From contig NZ_JBLREB010000001.1 in NCBI RefSeq assembly GCF_048159605.1, forward strand, positions 930,001 through 994,000: 64,000 nt of DNA, in the 5' to 3' direction. Made by a program: the position numbers and the translations under genes. The notes beneath the pieces were generated by a model, which saw only the letters and a list, made by a program, of their open reading frames with translations, was not told the origin of the DNA and did no database searches. The DNA comes from Ectobacillus polymachus (GTDB lineage: Bacteria > Bacillota > Bacilli > Bacillales > Bacillaceae_G). Below are positions 1-8,454 of this stretch, piece by piece. Position 1 is the first letter of the stretch; every line of letters starts with the position of its first letter.

Positions 1-80
1 ACGGGGTAGAATGGCACCAGGGGGCGCTCTATGTGGGTGCCACGGACGGAATCTACCGCTTCGACGGCAAGGGCGCATCT
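1..80. other. GC-rich segment of foreign or chimeric origin
   Basis: The first ~80 bases hold about 64% G+C, against about 35% in the sequence that follows. Read on the plus strand from base 3, they encode a stretch containing GALYVGATDGIYRFDGKG, which looks like part of a beta-propeller or sugar-dehydrogenase protein from a high-GC organism. That reading loses protein-like character after about base 80. The break coincides with the point where a minus-strand reading frame from the AT-rich side stops making sense. An assembly chimera at a contig edge is the simplest reading. A small foreign insertion is possible. Confidence 0.5.
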
Positions 81-216
81 CCAGTTCTATTCCTGACTCC
101 TCCAAGGCGCGAAGTATCTCCTGTTTATCAACAATTGGACTATTCAACTTCACATCTCCTATACTTATATTATGCTTAGAAAAGGTTTTTGCTAAAGCAT
201 CTTCATCATTTGACAA
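81..216 (-). pseudogene. N-terminal fragment of an unrecognised protein
   Basis: A minus-strand reading frame of about 45 codons runs from a TTG at 216, preceded by a GGTGAT Shine-Dalgarno-like site, to about base 80, where the G+C content jumps. The deduced protein reads like a real, mixed-charge N-terminus (it includes DALAKTFSKHNISIGDVKL). An in-frame stop lies just upstream at 234-232, so this is probably the true 5' end. It would be divergent from the DUF188 gene at 276. I do not recognise the family. Beyond base 80 the sequence no longer matches its character, so the gene is either broken in the genome or cut by a chimeric join. Confidence 0.35.
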
Positions 217-275
217 AATCCTAATCACCCATTATTATCACTATCAATTCGAACTGTTTTATGGGAGAGATAAAG

Positions 276-716
276 ATGAAAATTTATGTTGATGCAGATG
301 CTTGCCCGGTAAAAGATATTATTATCACTGAAGGTACGAATGCGGAAATTCCTGTTATCCTTGTTACTAGCTTTTCTCATTTTTCTAATGCGGAACATCC
401 ATCAGGAGTGGAAACCATTTATGTTGATTCCGGAGCAGATGCTGCGGATTATCGGATTATGAAGTTAGTAGAAAGAGGAGATATAATTGTTACGCAAGAT
501 TATGGGCTTGCTTCGCTAGGTTTAGCAAAAGGATGTACAGTTCTTCACCATAAAGGGTTTAGCTATACAAATGAAAACATTGACCAATTATTACAAACAC
601 GTTATTTTAGTGCAATGGCTCGAAAAAGCGGAACGCGTACAAAGGGTCCAAAACCATTTACATCAGAAGATAGAGAGAAATTTAGGGGGCTATTTAAAAG
701 AGCGATTACACGATAA
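276..716 (+). CDS. YaiI/YqxD family protein (DUF188, UPF0178)
   Basis: A 146-residue protein of the UPF0178 family, whose biochemical role is not established to my knowledge; the fold has been compared with PIN/NYN-type nuclease folds. The family hallmark N-terminus KIYVDADACPVK is present, followed by the aspartate-rich segment YVDSGADAADYRIM and the VTQDYGLASLGLAKG motif. Length is normal. The ATG at 276 is preferred over an in-frame ATG at 261 because it has GGGAGAG seven bases upstream and starts exactly at the conserved MKIYVDADACPV. It stands alone, divergent from a broken fragment on the left and followed by a long gene-poor region. Confidence 0.85.
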   Translation: MKIYVDADACPVKDIIITEGTNAEIPVILVTSFSHFSNAEHPSGVETIYVDSGADAADYRIMKLVERGDIIVTQDYGLASLGLAKGCTVLHHKGFSYTNENIDQLLQTRYFSAMARKSGTRTKGPKPFTSEDREKFRGLFKRAITR

Positions 717-1618
717 AAATAACCGTCCATTTTTAAGAAAAACCTAGAAAAATAATATTGTGACATGTATTTCAGTTCTTTTTAAACAAAATATTTCTAA
801 TTACATAGTGCCTCGCTTCACTTTCAAATAATCTTCCACAAACTGGCCTTTAACATAAAGGAAGAGCGCAATTCTTATTCTGGAATTGCGCTCGATTATA
901 GAATATTACAAAAAATCTTCAGAAATGACCACTCAGTTAATTTAATAAAGTACTCTATAGTTTCGTACAATTCTTCACAATCTTACATAGGAACAAAAAA
1001 AGAGTTCATATTTTGTTTACATAATATTATTATAGTAACTTTTAAAAGAGATACATAACCCTGGTTCTAACTCGCTCTCATTTTCTTACTTAATTATCGC
1101 ATAAAAATTATTTATTATCCCATATCCTTACATCGTTGTAGGGTCTATTAATCAGGAAAGTTCATTTATTTGTTTCGTAACTTCTTTAAATTTCTTGTCG
1201 AGTTTGGTGTACGCTTCATCATTTGGAGTCATAAAGCTAAGTTTTCCTAAAAACAAACTCATTCCCTAAAACATACAATTTATTTATCGATAACAAACAC
1301 CCTTTTGGGATCCTCCCCTTTCTGTACGTATCTCGATGGACCTCCCTTACATTCATATTGGTAATCTTTGTAATGTTTTTTTGTTTACATAATATAATTA
1401 TTGTTTGCTTTTATAGGTGAATCCTAATTATTAATTTATGTTAAGCTAATGTTAAGGAATGTACTCCATACTAGCAATGTAAAAACAAAAGACAACGTGA
1501 TGTAGATCTCATTCTCTACCTAAACATGTATATAATCGTATATTAAAAAAACATTTGTTTCTCTCATCCAGCAAAAGGATGTTATTATAAAACCATTGTG
1601 TTAAAGGAGGATGCTAAA
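717..1618. other. Gene-poor AT-rich region with hairpin, near-repeats and a tiny ORF
   Basis: About 900 bp without a confident gene. It holds an 11-bp perfect hairpin (arms 864-874 and 883-893, GAGCGCAATTC) without a clear T-run. A TTTGTTTACATAATAT motif occurs twice, near 1012 and 1379. A possible 36-codon minus-strand ORF lies at 1152-1262. The promoter of the acyltransferase gene should lie near the right end, but I cannot assign it with confidence. Confidence 0.5.
1152..1262 (-). CDS. Possible small protein, 36 aa, unrecognised
   Basis: A short minus-strand ORF starting with ATG at 1262 encodes a 36-residue peptide. It has a hydrophobic start (MSLFLGKLSF) and a charged, coiled-coil-like tail rich in Lys, Glu and Asp (DKKFKEVTKQINELS). 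The amino acid pattern looks protein-like rather than random. However, the Shine-Dalgarno candidate (TAGGGA) sits directly against the ATG, which is poor spacing. It could be a small real gene, the N-terminus of a decayed gene, or chance. No family is recognised. Confidence 0.22.
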   Translation of the reverse strand: MSLFLGKLSFMTPNDEAYTKLDKKFKEVTKQINELS

Positions 1619-2698
1619 ATGAAAACAAAACAACCACGTCTGCAACTCGTGCAAGCTTCGAGAGCAATCGTTCCTTTATTGGTTATCTTGTTTCATACTA
1701 GTTTTGTTTCAAATCAATATTTTAATTTTAATCTTCTCGGACTCACTAAGCTTTCTAGAATAGGTGGAGCCGATTACTTTTTCGTGTTAACTGGATTTAT
1801 GATGTATTATGTATATGCAAAGGATTTTGGAATTAAAGAAAAATTCCGCCCGTTTTTAATCAAACGGTTTACACGGATCATTCCTTACTATTGGTTACTT
1901 ACAATCGTAATGATTGTCTTCTTCTATTTTGTGCCTATTGGTTATGGGTACGGAAAAAATTTGCAAACGATGTTAAACTCATTCCTGCTATTGCCATCTC
2001 AAGACTTTCCTATTATTTATAGTGCTTGGTCTTTACGATATACGTTACTCTTCTACTTTGTATTTTCATTATTTATTTATTCGAACAGCCGATTTATGAA
2101 AACTGTTGTAGGTTTATGGATTGCTTCCATTCTCTATTTCAGTATTACATCTACTACCTTTTCAAATGATTTCCTAGCCATGATATTTAATAAAATAAAT
2201 CTCGAGTTCGTAGCAGGAGTCTGCTGTGCATATTATGCTATGCATCGAACGATTAAACATGGTATGGTATTTCTTATAGCCAGTGCAATTGGGTTTGGGT
2301 ATACGTGGATAAGTGGAGTATATAATTTGTGGAGATTTGATGAAACCTTTATGTACACAATATGTGCTACCGCTCTTATTCTCGGTATCGTTTCGATTGA
2401 TATGACACGACAAATAAAGCTTCCGCGTATATTTAACTATCTCGGAAATGCATCATTTTCGATTTATCTCGTACATCCTCCTTTTCTAGGGTTTGTAGCC
2501 GCTATGCTTGTCAAATTAGGAATTACAAGTGTTATTGGTAGCGTAGGTTCTATAATAGTTACCATGATTACGGTAACAATTATGGGATGTCTTGCTCATT
2601 CATATATTGAGAAACCTCTAGTAGCAAGTATGAAAAATATGATTCCTAAACCTAAGAGTGCCCCATTGCTTTTACGTGAAACATCTGCAAAGTTATAA
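1619..2698 (+). CDS. Acyltransferase 3 family membrane protein (OafA-like)
   Basis: An integral membrane acyltransferase (359 residues) of the acyltransferase-3 family, which usually O-acetylates surface polysaccharides or peptidoglycan-linked sugars. Visible features are the N-terminal LVQASRAIVPLLVILFH segment, in which R and H match the family's RAIAxxxVxxxH active-site region, the FFVLTGFMMYYVY helix and FLIKRFTRIIPYYW (the family R/K-R-x-x-R-I-x-P-x-Y motif). About ten hydrophobic helices follow, ending with a basic tail. The ATG at 1619 has an excellent AAAGGAGG eight bases upstream, so the in-frame GTG at 1598 is not used. No glycan gene cluster surrounds it, so the acceptor is unknown. 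Confidence 0.85.
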   Translation: MKTKQPRLQLVQASRAIVPLLVILFHTSFVSNQYFNFNLLGLTKLSRIGGADYFFVLTGFMMYYVYAKDFGIKEKFRPFLIKRFTRIIPYYWLLTIVMIVFFYFVPIGYGYGKNLQTMLNSFLLLPSQDFPIIYSAWSLRYTLLFYFVFSLFIYSNSRFMKTVVGLWIASILYFSITSTTFSNDFLAMIFNKINLEFVAGVCCAYYAMHRTIKHGMVFLIASAIGFGYTWISGVYNLWRFDETFMYTICATALILGIVSIDMTRQIKLPRIFNYLGNASFSIYLVHPPFLGFVAAMLVKLGITSVIGSVGSIIVTMITVTIMGCLAHSYIEKPLVASMKNMIPKPKSAPLLLRETSAKL

Positions 2699-2703
2699 AG
2701 AAA

Positions 2704-2754
2704 GGGCGAACATCATACTGTACAAGCATGGCACAGTATGATGTTCGCCTTTTT
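2704..2754. terminator. Bidirectional terminator between acyltransferase and recQ
   Basis: A 17-bp perfect stem (arms 2705-2721 and 2733-2749) is followed by a T-run on the plus strand. It lies between two convergent genes and probably ends both. Confidence 0.85.
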
Positions 2755-2770
2755 ACCTATTACTCTTCAA

Positions 2771-4885
2771 TTAAGATGTCCCTAATTTTTGCTTACAAAT
2801 TACTGCTTTTATCATAAAATAACTAATTTCATCCGGAAGTTTATCTTTAATCGGCTTAAGTTTTTCCATACCGATTTGTGCAATGATTTCTTCTACCATT
2901 GCTTCATATGTAGATGGAACAATCTTGCACCAATCTAATTCCATACCTTCTCCTGCACATTGTAAGAGATGATTTTCAATAGTGATACATGATAATTCTC
3001 TCTCATTTGCTATCTCTTGAATCGATTTTCCTTGTTCGTACAAAGTATAGGATACAAGATGAGAATTTTCGATACGTTTTTTATTCTTTTTTATTGATGG
3101 CGTCCTTTCAAATTCAGGATGCCCTGTAATATACTCTTGTATGATCTGTAAAAATCGTTTACCAAACCGCTCTTGCTTTTGCATGCCAATTCCCTTCACT
3201 TCTAACAATTGCTCAGGTGTTTGTGGAAGTATATTGCACATGTCTCGTAAAGTTTGATCTGAGAAGATGACAAACGGAGGTACCTTTTCTTCGGATGCAA
3301 TTATTTTCCGTAATTCACGAAGCTGCTCAAATAATTCATGATCAACTGAAAACTGTGTTGCCTCCATCTGTTGCTTTCTCATCACCTTTTGGTTTCCAAG
3401 TAAAATTTCTTTTCCATTGTTTGTCACAAATAAAACAGGATATTGTCCTCCTGAAATACCGATATATTGATCAGAGGTGAGAAAATCAATAAACTCCATG
3501 ATATTTTTTGCTGACTTTTGTTTCAGTATTCCGTAAGTGGAGAGTGTATCAAATTTCATTTCGCGTATTTTTTTATTTGCGGAACCGGATAGCACCTGAC
3601 TAATTATTGTTTTTCCAAACCGTTCACCCATACGAATGATGCATGATAAAACCATTTGTGCTTCTGTGGTCACGTCAACCGAATTTCGACTATCCGTACA
3701 ATTGCTACATTGTCCACATGCAACGGAATTGTCCTCACCAAAATATTGCAATATATAAGATTGTAAGCATCCTTCTGTATGGCAATAGTCTTTCATTAGC
3801 TGAAGCTTATTAATTTCGTTATTTTTTTGTTCTATATTCGTTATTTGCTCAATTAAATATCGTTGAACTTGTACGTCTTGTGCTGCGTATAATAAAATAC
3901 ACTCACTGTTAAGGCCATCTCGTCCGGCACGCCCAGCTTCCTGATAATAGCTTTCTATGTTTTTCGGCATTTGATAATGAATAACATACCGAACATTTGA
4001 TTTATCAATGCCCATCCCAAATGCATTGGTTGCAACCATAACGGATATATCATCTTGTAGAAATAAATCTTGTGAAGCCGTTCGATCAAGAACACTCATT
4101 CCAGCATGATATTTGCCTACTTTAATCCCTTGTTTTTTTAAATATTCATAAACATGATTCACTTCTTTTCGCGTTGCAGCATAAATAATGCCAGCTTCCC
4201 TTTTATTTTTATTTACATAATCCATTACATAATTAAGGCGGTCTTGCCCTTTTATAATTTTGAATGATAAGTTACTTCTCTCAAATCCTGTAATGACCAC
4301 ATCTTCCATTGGAATATGTAATAAACGACATATATCATCCCTTACCTGAGGAGTAGCAGTTGCTGTCAATGCTAAAACGATAGGCGTAGGTTGTAATTGT
4401 TGTATAATTGTTTCAATTTTTAAATAACTAGGACGGAAATCATGTCCCCACTGTGAAATACAATGTGCTTCGTCTATGGCAACAAGTGATAAGGTAAGCT
4501 CCTGTAATTGTTCTATGAACTGAAAAGAATCTAATCGTTCTGGGGCTATGTATACAATTTTATATTCACCTTGTTGTATTTCTCGCATACGGTTTGCTTG
4601 CTCTGCAAAGGATAATGTGCTATTTAAGTATGTTGCGTGAATACCGACTTGTTCTAAACTATCGACTTGATCTTTCATTAATGATATAAGCGGTGAAATA
4701 ACGATGGTAACACCAGGAAACAAAAGCGATGGAATCTGATAACAAATCGATTTCCCTCCGCCTGTTGGCATGATACCAGCAGTACTTTTCCCTGCTAACA
4801 CACGTTCAATAATCTGTTCTTGCCCTTGGCGAAATGTGTCATATCCAAAATATTGTCGTAAATAAGTCTTTGCTTTCGTCAACAT
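2771..4885 (-). CDS. recQ: ATP-dependent DNA helicase RecQ
   Basis: A 704-residue superfamily-2 3'-5' DNA helicase used in recombination and repair of stalled forks. Walker A GGGKS follows the Q-motif region near the N-terminus (YFGYDTFRQGQ), and the DEAH box and aromatic loop read DEAHCISQWGHDFRPSY. Helicase C motif VI is QEAGRAGRDG. The RQC zinc module is visible as a cysteine cluster (YCHTEGC ... CGQCSNC), followed by a winged helix, an HRDC domain and a C-terminal helix-turn-helix-like extension (GKSIQEIANERELS). It is longer than E. coli RecQ because of that extension. The ATG has GGAG eight bases upstream. It is a single-gene unit ending at a shared terminator. Confidence 0.95.
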   Translation of the reverse strand: MLTKAKTYLRQYFGYDTFRQGQEQIIERVLAGKSTAGIMPTGGGKSICYQIPSLLFPGVTIVISPLISLMKDQVDSLEQVGIHATYLNSTLSFAEQANRMREIQQGEYKIVYIAPERLDSFQFIEQLQELTLSLVAIDEAHCISQWGHDFRPSYLKIETIIQQLQPTPIVLALTATATPQVRDDICRLLHIPMEDVVITGFERSNLSFKIIKGQDRLNYVMDYVNKNKREAGIIYAATRKEVNHVYEYLKKQGIKVGKYHAGMSVLDRTASQDLFLQDDISVMVATNAFGMGIDKSNVRYVIHYQMPKNIESYYQEAGRAGRDGLNSECILLYAAQDVQVQRYLIEQITNIEQKNNEINKLQLMKDYCHTEGCLQSYILQYFGEDNSVACGQCSNCTDSRNSVDVTTEAQMVLSCIIRMGERFGKTIISQVLSGSANKKIREMKFDTLSTYGILKQKSAKNIMEFIDFLTSDQYIGISGGQYPVLFVTNNGKEILLGNQKVMRKQQMEATQFSVDHELFEQLRELRKIIASEEKVPPFVIFSDQTLRDMCNILPQTPEQLLEVKGIGMQKQERFGKRFLQIIQEYITGHPEFERTPSIKKNKKRIENSHLVSYTLYEQGKSIQEIANERELSCITIENHLLQCAGEGMELDWCKIVPSTYEAMVEEIIAQIGMEKLKPIKDKLPDEISYFMIKAVICKQKLGTS

Positions 4886-5095
4886 CGTCTACACTCCATT
4901 CATACTTGAATTATAGCATATAGAGATAGAACATCACTCTCTTATAATTTGACACTGTTTTTGTATCAAATTTGCAAAATCTATATCACCAAAATAAGCC
5001 AAACGAAATGTGTTCATTTTTCAAAACGATGGCAGTGTAAACACAAGGGTTTATCTACTTGTATTGACCAATATCCAAAATATTGTTAAAATCGA

Positions 5096-5101
5096 TATAA
5101 T
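5096..5101 (+). promoter_or_regulatory. Candidate -10 element for the glycine riboswitch transcript
   Basis: TATAAT lies about 40 bases upstream of the aptamer. No good -35 hexamer is seen at 17 bp; TTGACC upstream is too far away. Only the -10 is suggested. Confidence 0.4.
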
Positions 5102-5109
5102 ATTTAAAT

Positions 5110-5287
5110 ATTGCCGCGATGATCGTTATGGGTAAATCTATAACAGGAGCAGCTTCTGGAGAGACTGTATATTTACAGCGCCGAAGGATTCACAATCTCA
5201 GGCAAAAGGACAGAAGAGTAACTCATGAATGATTTGTGTTATTCTCTTGGGTTGTCTGAGATTGGAGGAAAACTCCAATCTTTTTTT
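5110..5287 (+). promoter_or_regulatory. Glycine riboswitch (single aptamer) with terminator
   Basis: The conserved glycine aptamer core is present: GGAGAGAC at about 5158-5165, a short P2 hairpin, CGCCGAAGGA, then CTCAGGCAAAAGGACAG ending near 5213. The P1 strands are TTCTG/CAGAA. Only one full aptamer is visible; a small GTTAT/ATAAC hairpin just upstream could be a vestigial ghost aptamer. Downstream is an intrinsic terminator (arms 5260-5267 and 5273-5280, T-run 5281-5287). The segment CAATCTCAG (5193-5201) inside the aptamer is exactly complementary to CTGAGATTG (5256-5264), which overlaps the terminator's left arm. An antiterminator that excludes the bound aptamer is therefore possible, and glycine would then switch the genes off. 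The controlled genes are the ACT protein and UPF0210. Confidence 0.88.
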
Positions 5288-5359
5288 ATTCCATTTTTTA
5301 GTTGACTGTTTATATAGACAATCGACATGTATTTCTACCAACATAAAGAGGTGAACAGC

Positions 5360-5635
5360 GTGACACAAAGAAGAGCAGTAGTTAGCGTAATCGGTAAGGA
5401 TCAAGTAGGAATCATTAGTAAGGTAACTCATGTATTAGCAGAAAATCACGTAAATATTTTGGATATTAGCCAAACGATATTACAAGACTTTTTTACGATG
5501 ATGATGATTGTTGATGTATCTGCAATTGAAAATTTAGAAACACTACAAAATCAGTTTGATTCAATTAGTGAAACGATGTCATTGAAAATAAACATTCAGC
5601 TTGAGGAAATCTTTCATGCCATGCACCGTGTTTAA
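5360..5635 (+). CDS. ACT domain protein, UPF0237 family
   Basis: A 91-residue single ACT-domain protein of the UPF0237 family. ACT domains bind amino acids and regulate enzymes allosterically; this family resembles GcvR-type ACT proteins. The start AVVSVIGKDQVGIISKVTHVLAENHVNILDISQ is a textbook ACT beta-alpha-beta with the glycine-containing ligand loop. The GTG at 5360 is chosen because AGAGGTG lies seven bases upstream and the length then matches the family; an in-frame ATG at 5327 lacks such a site. It is the first gene after a glycine riboswitch and precedes UPF0210, its frequent genomic partner. Glycine or a related amino acid as ligand is an inference from the riboswitch. Confidence 0.88.
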   Translation: MTQRRAVVSVIGKDQVGIISKVTHVLAENHVNILDISQTILQDFFTMMMIVDVSAIENLETLQNQFDSISETMSLKINIQLEEIFHAMHRV

Positions 5636-5726
5636 TAAATATTTGCAACCAGCTAGCATAAAAGTATCCTAACCTAACTCTTTCATTAAAGAGCGTCGCG
5701 TTAGTTCCAGTAGAGGAGAGAAACAT

Positions 5727-7088
5727 ATGGCTATTGCACTCGATGAAATGCTTGAAACGATCCAAATGGTTCAAATGGAGAACTTAGATATACGGACTGT
5801 TACAATGGGAATAAGCTTATTAGATTGTGCAGACTCCGATTTTGAAAAGATGAATACCCGTATTTTTAATAAGATAATGAAATATGCAAGCCGTTTGAAG
5901 GAAGTAGCAGAGGATGTTGAACGAGAATACGGGATACCTATTATTAATAAACGTATTTCTATTACACCAATTGCAGAATTATTAGGAACTGCAACTCCTA
6001 TGCAAGCAGTTGAATTAGCGAAAACACTTGATAAAGCTGCGAACGAGCTAGGCGTTGACTTTATTGGGGGATTTTCTGCTCTCGTTCATAAGGGAATTAC
6101 AAAAGGAGATCAAACGTTACTCGATGCCCTTCCAGAAGCTTTAACTGTAACGGAGCGTGTTTGTTCTTCCATATCTGTTGCAACAACGAGAACCGGAATC
6201 AATATGGATGCTGTACGTATTGTAGGCGAAATTATAAAAGAAGCTTCTGAACGTACCAAAGATAGAAATGGTATAGCATGTGCGAAGTTGGTTGTTTTTT
6301 GTAACCCTGTTGAAGATAATCCCTTTATGGCTGGCGCGTTCCATGGTGCTGGCGAGGGTGAAGTTGTTTTAAATGTTGGCGTAAGCGGACCAGGTGTCGT
6401 GTTACATGCGTTAAAACGATACCCAGAGGCTGATTTAGGTGAAGTAGCAGATATCATCAAAAAAACCGCATTTAAAATAACTCGTGCTGGCGAATTTATT
6501 GGAAGAGTTGTTGCGAAGCGGCTTGGTGTTCCATTTGGTATTATGGATTTATCTCTCGCACCGACCAATGCATTAAATGATAGTGTTGCTGAGATTTTAG
6601 AAGAAATTGGTCTTGAACGTGTAGGAACTCACGGAACCATTGCAGCACTTGCTCTGATGAACGATGCAGTAAAAAAAGGTGGAGCGATGGCTAGCTCTTA
6701 TGTTGGAGGATTAAGTGGTGCCTTTATTCCTGTTAGTGAAGATAACGGAATGATACGAGGGATTGTTGATCAGTCCTTAACGTTGTCTAAGCTAGAAGCA
6801 ATGACCTGTGTATGTTCAGTAGGACTCGATATGATTGCAATTACAGGTGACGTTTCCCCCGCTACCCTTTCCGCTATGATAGCTGATGAAGCAGCCATTG
6901 GAATGATTAACAAAAAAACAACTGCAGTTCGTGTCATTCCCATTTCAGGGAAAAAAGAAGGAGACATGGTTGAGTTTGGCGGTCTTCTTGGAAGAGCTCC
7001 TGTAATTGGAGTAAATCCATTCAGCTCCGAGAAACTCATTCGACGCGGCGGCCGTATACCCGCTCCTCTTCAAGCATTAATTAACTAG
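5727..7088 (+). CDS. UPF0210 (DUF711/PFL-like) family protein
   Basis: A 453-residue protein of UPF0210, full family length. Homologous sequences have a fold related to pyruvate-formate-lyase/glycyl-radical enzymes, but the function is not established as far as I know. Gly-rich conserved stretches are visible, for example NPFMAGAFHGAGEGE, NVGVSGPGVV, SLAPTNALNDSVAEILEEIGLE and the tail GRIPAPLQALIN. A strong GAGGAGAG site precedes the ATG. It follows the ACT gene by 91 bp in the same riboswitch-controlled unit. The ACT protein might regulate or sense for it (inference). Confidence 0.88.
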   Translation: MAIALDEMLETIQMVQMENLDIRTVTMGISLLDCADSDFEKMNTRIFNKIMKYASRLKEVAEDVEREYGIPIINKRISITPIAELLGTATPMQAVELAKTLDKAANELGVDFIGGFSALVHKGITKGDQTLLDALPEALTVTERVCSSISVATTRTGINMDAVRIVGEIIKEASERTKDRNGIACAKLVVFCNPVEDNPFMAGAFHGAGEGEVVLNVGVSGPGVVLHALKRYPEADLGEVADIIKKTAFKITRAGEFIGRVVAKRLGVPFGIMDLSLAPTNALNDSVAEILEEIGLERVGTHGTIAALALMNDAVKKGGAMASSYVGGLSGAFIPVSEDNGMIRGIVDQSLTLSKLEAMTCVCSVGLDMIAITGDVSPATLSAMIADEAAIGMINKKTTAVRVIPISGKKEGDMVEFGGLLGRAPVIGVNPFSSEKLIRRGGRIPAPLQALIN

Positions 7089-7116
7089 CAAAGGCCATTT
7101 AAGCCTTTGCTTTTTT
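7088..7116 (+). terminator. Terminator after UPF0210
   Basis: GCAAAGGC/GCCTTTGC stem (7088-7095, 7103-7110) with six Ts; the left arm overlaps the last base of the UPF0210 stop codon. Confidence 0.85.
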
Positions 7117-7117
7117 C

Positions 7118-8323
7118 TTATCTGTGTCCCAATCTAGGAGATGATTGATATTTCTTATAAGCCGCAAAAATAAGTGGATATCCGCATAATAGTATACATA
7201 CAATTAGCAAAATAACTCCTGGCCATTTATAATCCGTCCAGAATATTCCGCCTATCGACCCAACAATACTGGATCCTACATAATATAGCAGAAGATATAA
7301 AGAAGATGCTTGAGATTTATTTACATCAGCCCTTGCTCCCACCCATGAGCTGGCAACGGAATGACTTCCAAAAAATCCAAATGTAAATACCGAAATTCCT
7401 AGTAGCTTTATGATGAAGTTAGGAATAAGTGTAAGGATTGCTCCGCAAATCATAATACATAGAGATATTTTTAAAATAAGTGGACGTCCATAATGGTCTG
7501 CCTTTTTTCCCATATACATGGAACTATACGCTCCCCCTAAATTAACAAGAAATAAAAATCCAATCACCGTTTGGCTTAAATTATAGGGAGGCTCCATTAG
7601 CATAAATCCAACGTAGTTATACAATGTAACATAGCCACCCATTAGTACAAACCCCATACATAACAGAGGGATTAATGATTTATTATCAAGATGTATTTTA
7701 TAAGCTTGTAATGCAGGCTTCCACTGAAAGGATTGTTTTCTATGATGGACAGGTGAAGGAAGCAATCTCCAAAATAGTAGACTCATCAGTATGGCAATGA
7801 TTCCAAGTGTAGCTAGTGCAACCCGCCATGAAAATAAATCAGTAAGGATTCCCGTTAATATTCGACCTGCCATTCCCCCAATACTTGTTCCAGCTATGTA
7901 TAGCCCCATTATCTTTCCGAGCCCGCTAGGATGAAACTCTTCACTCGTATAGGCCATCGCAATTGCTGGAACTCCTGCTACAGCAAGACCAAGGATTCCA
8001 CGAAGCACAATAAGTGTAACGTAATTCGGACTGAACGCTGTTGCTAAACCTAGAATGGAGGTAATAATCATAGATAATATCATGATTTGTTTTTGTCCAA
8101 TTGTATCTGACAATGGTGCTGCGAAAAGCATTCCTACAGCTAAGGCCATCGTTGATAATGATAATGTTAGGCTTGATGCTGCTGCAGAAATATGAAAATC
8201 CATTGAAAGAATTGGCAAAATAGGTTGTGTAGCATATAAAGTTGCAAATGATACAAAGCCAGCAAGGAATAATGATATACAAGCATTTCGATATTCCCTG
8301 CTTCCTCTTTCAAAAAAAGTCAT
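7118..8323 (-). CDS. MFS transporter, YybF/YnfM-like
   Basis: A 401-residue, 12-helix major facilitator superfamily protein, probably a drug or sugar efflux permease of the inner membrane. The MFS loop 2-3 signature is visible as APLSDTIGQKQIM and is repeated in the second half as GKKADHYGRP. The early ATQPILPIL and the PAIAMAYTSEEF region resemble the YnfM/YybF group. GAGGAG lies just before the ATG. It is transcribed away from a LysR regulator, the same arrangement as yybE-yybF in B. subtilis, so the regulator probably controls it. The substrate is unknown. The regulator here is frameshifted, so control may be lost. Confidence 0.85.
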   Translation of the reverse strand: MTFFERGSREYRNACISLFLAGFVSFATLYATQPILPILSMDFHISAAASSLTLSLSTMALAVGMLFAAPLSDTIGQKQIMILSMIITSILGLATAFSPNYVTLIVLRGILGLAVAGVPAIAMAYTSEEFHPSGLGKIMGLYIAGTSIGGMAGRILTGILTDLFSWRVALATLGIIAILMSLLFWRLLPSPVHHRKQSFQWKPALQAYKIHLDNKSLIPLLCMGFVLMGGYVTLYNYVGFMLMEPPYNLSQTVIGFLFLVNLGGAYSSMYMGKKADHYGRPLILKISLCIMICGAILTLIPNFIIKLLGISVFTFGFFGSHSVASSWVGARADVNKSQASSLYLLLYYVGSSIVGSIGGIFWTDYKWPGVILLIVCILLCGYPLIFAAYKKYQSSPRLGHR

Positions 8324-8454
8324 GGTTCTTCTCCTCGTATTATTTATCTAGTAATTTCAACTTTTATGTTACTCTTTTCTTTTCTATGCGTCTAATTTAT
8401 AATTTGCATAAATATAATAACCTTTCGTTATTAATCGGAAATAGGTGGTCATAT

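Noticed and set aside
11..292. 93-codon plus-strand frame at the left edge
   Set aside because: It spans the G+C break and overlaps the true start of the DUF188 gene; only the first ~25 codons of a different frame look protein-like.
2174..2413. 79-codon minus-strand frame inside the acyltransferase gene
   Set aside because: Antisense to a clear gene, rare amino acid pattern, no start site.
6110..6568. 152-codon minus-strand frame opposite UPF0210
   Set aside because: Ser/Ala/Thr-rich antisense shadow of a well-conserved gene with no ribosome site.
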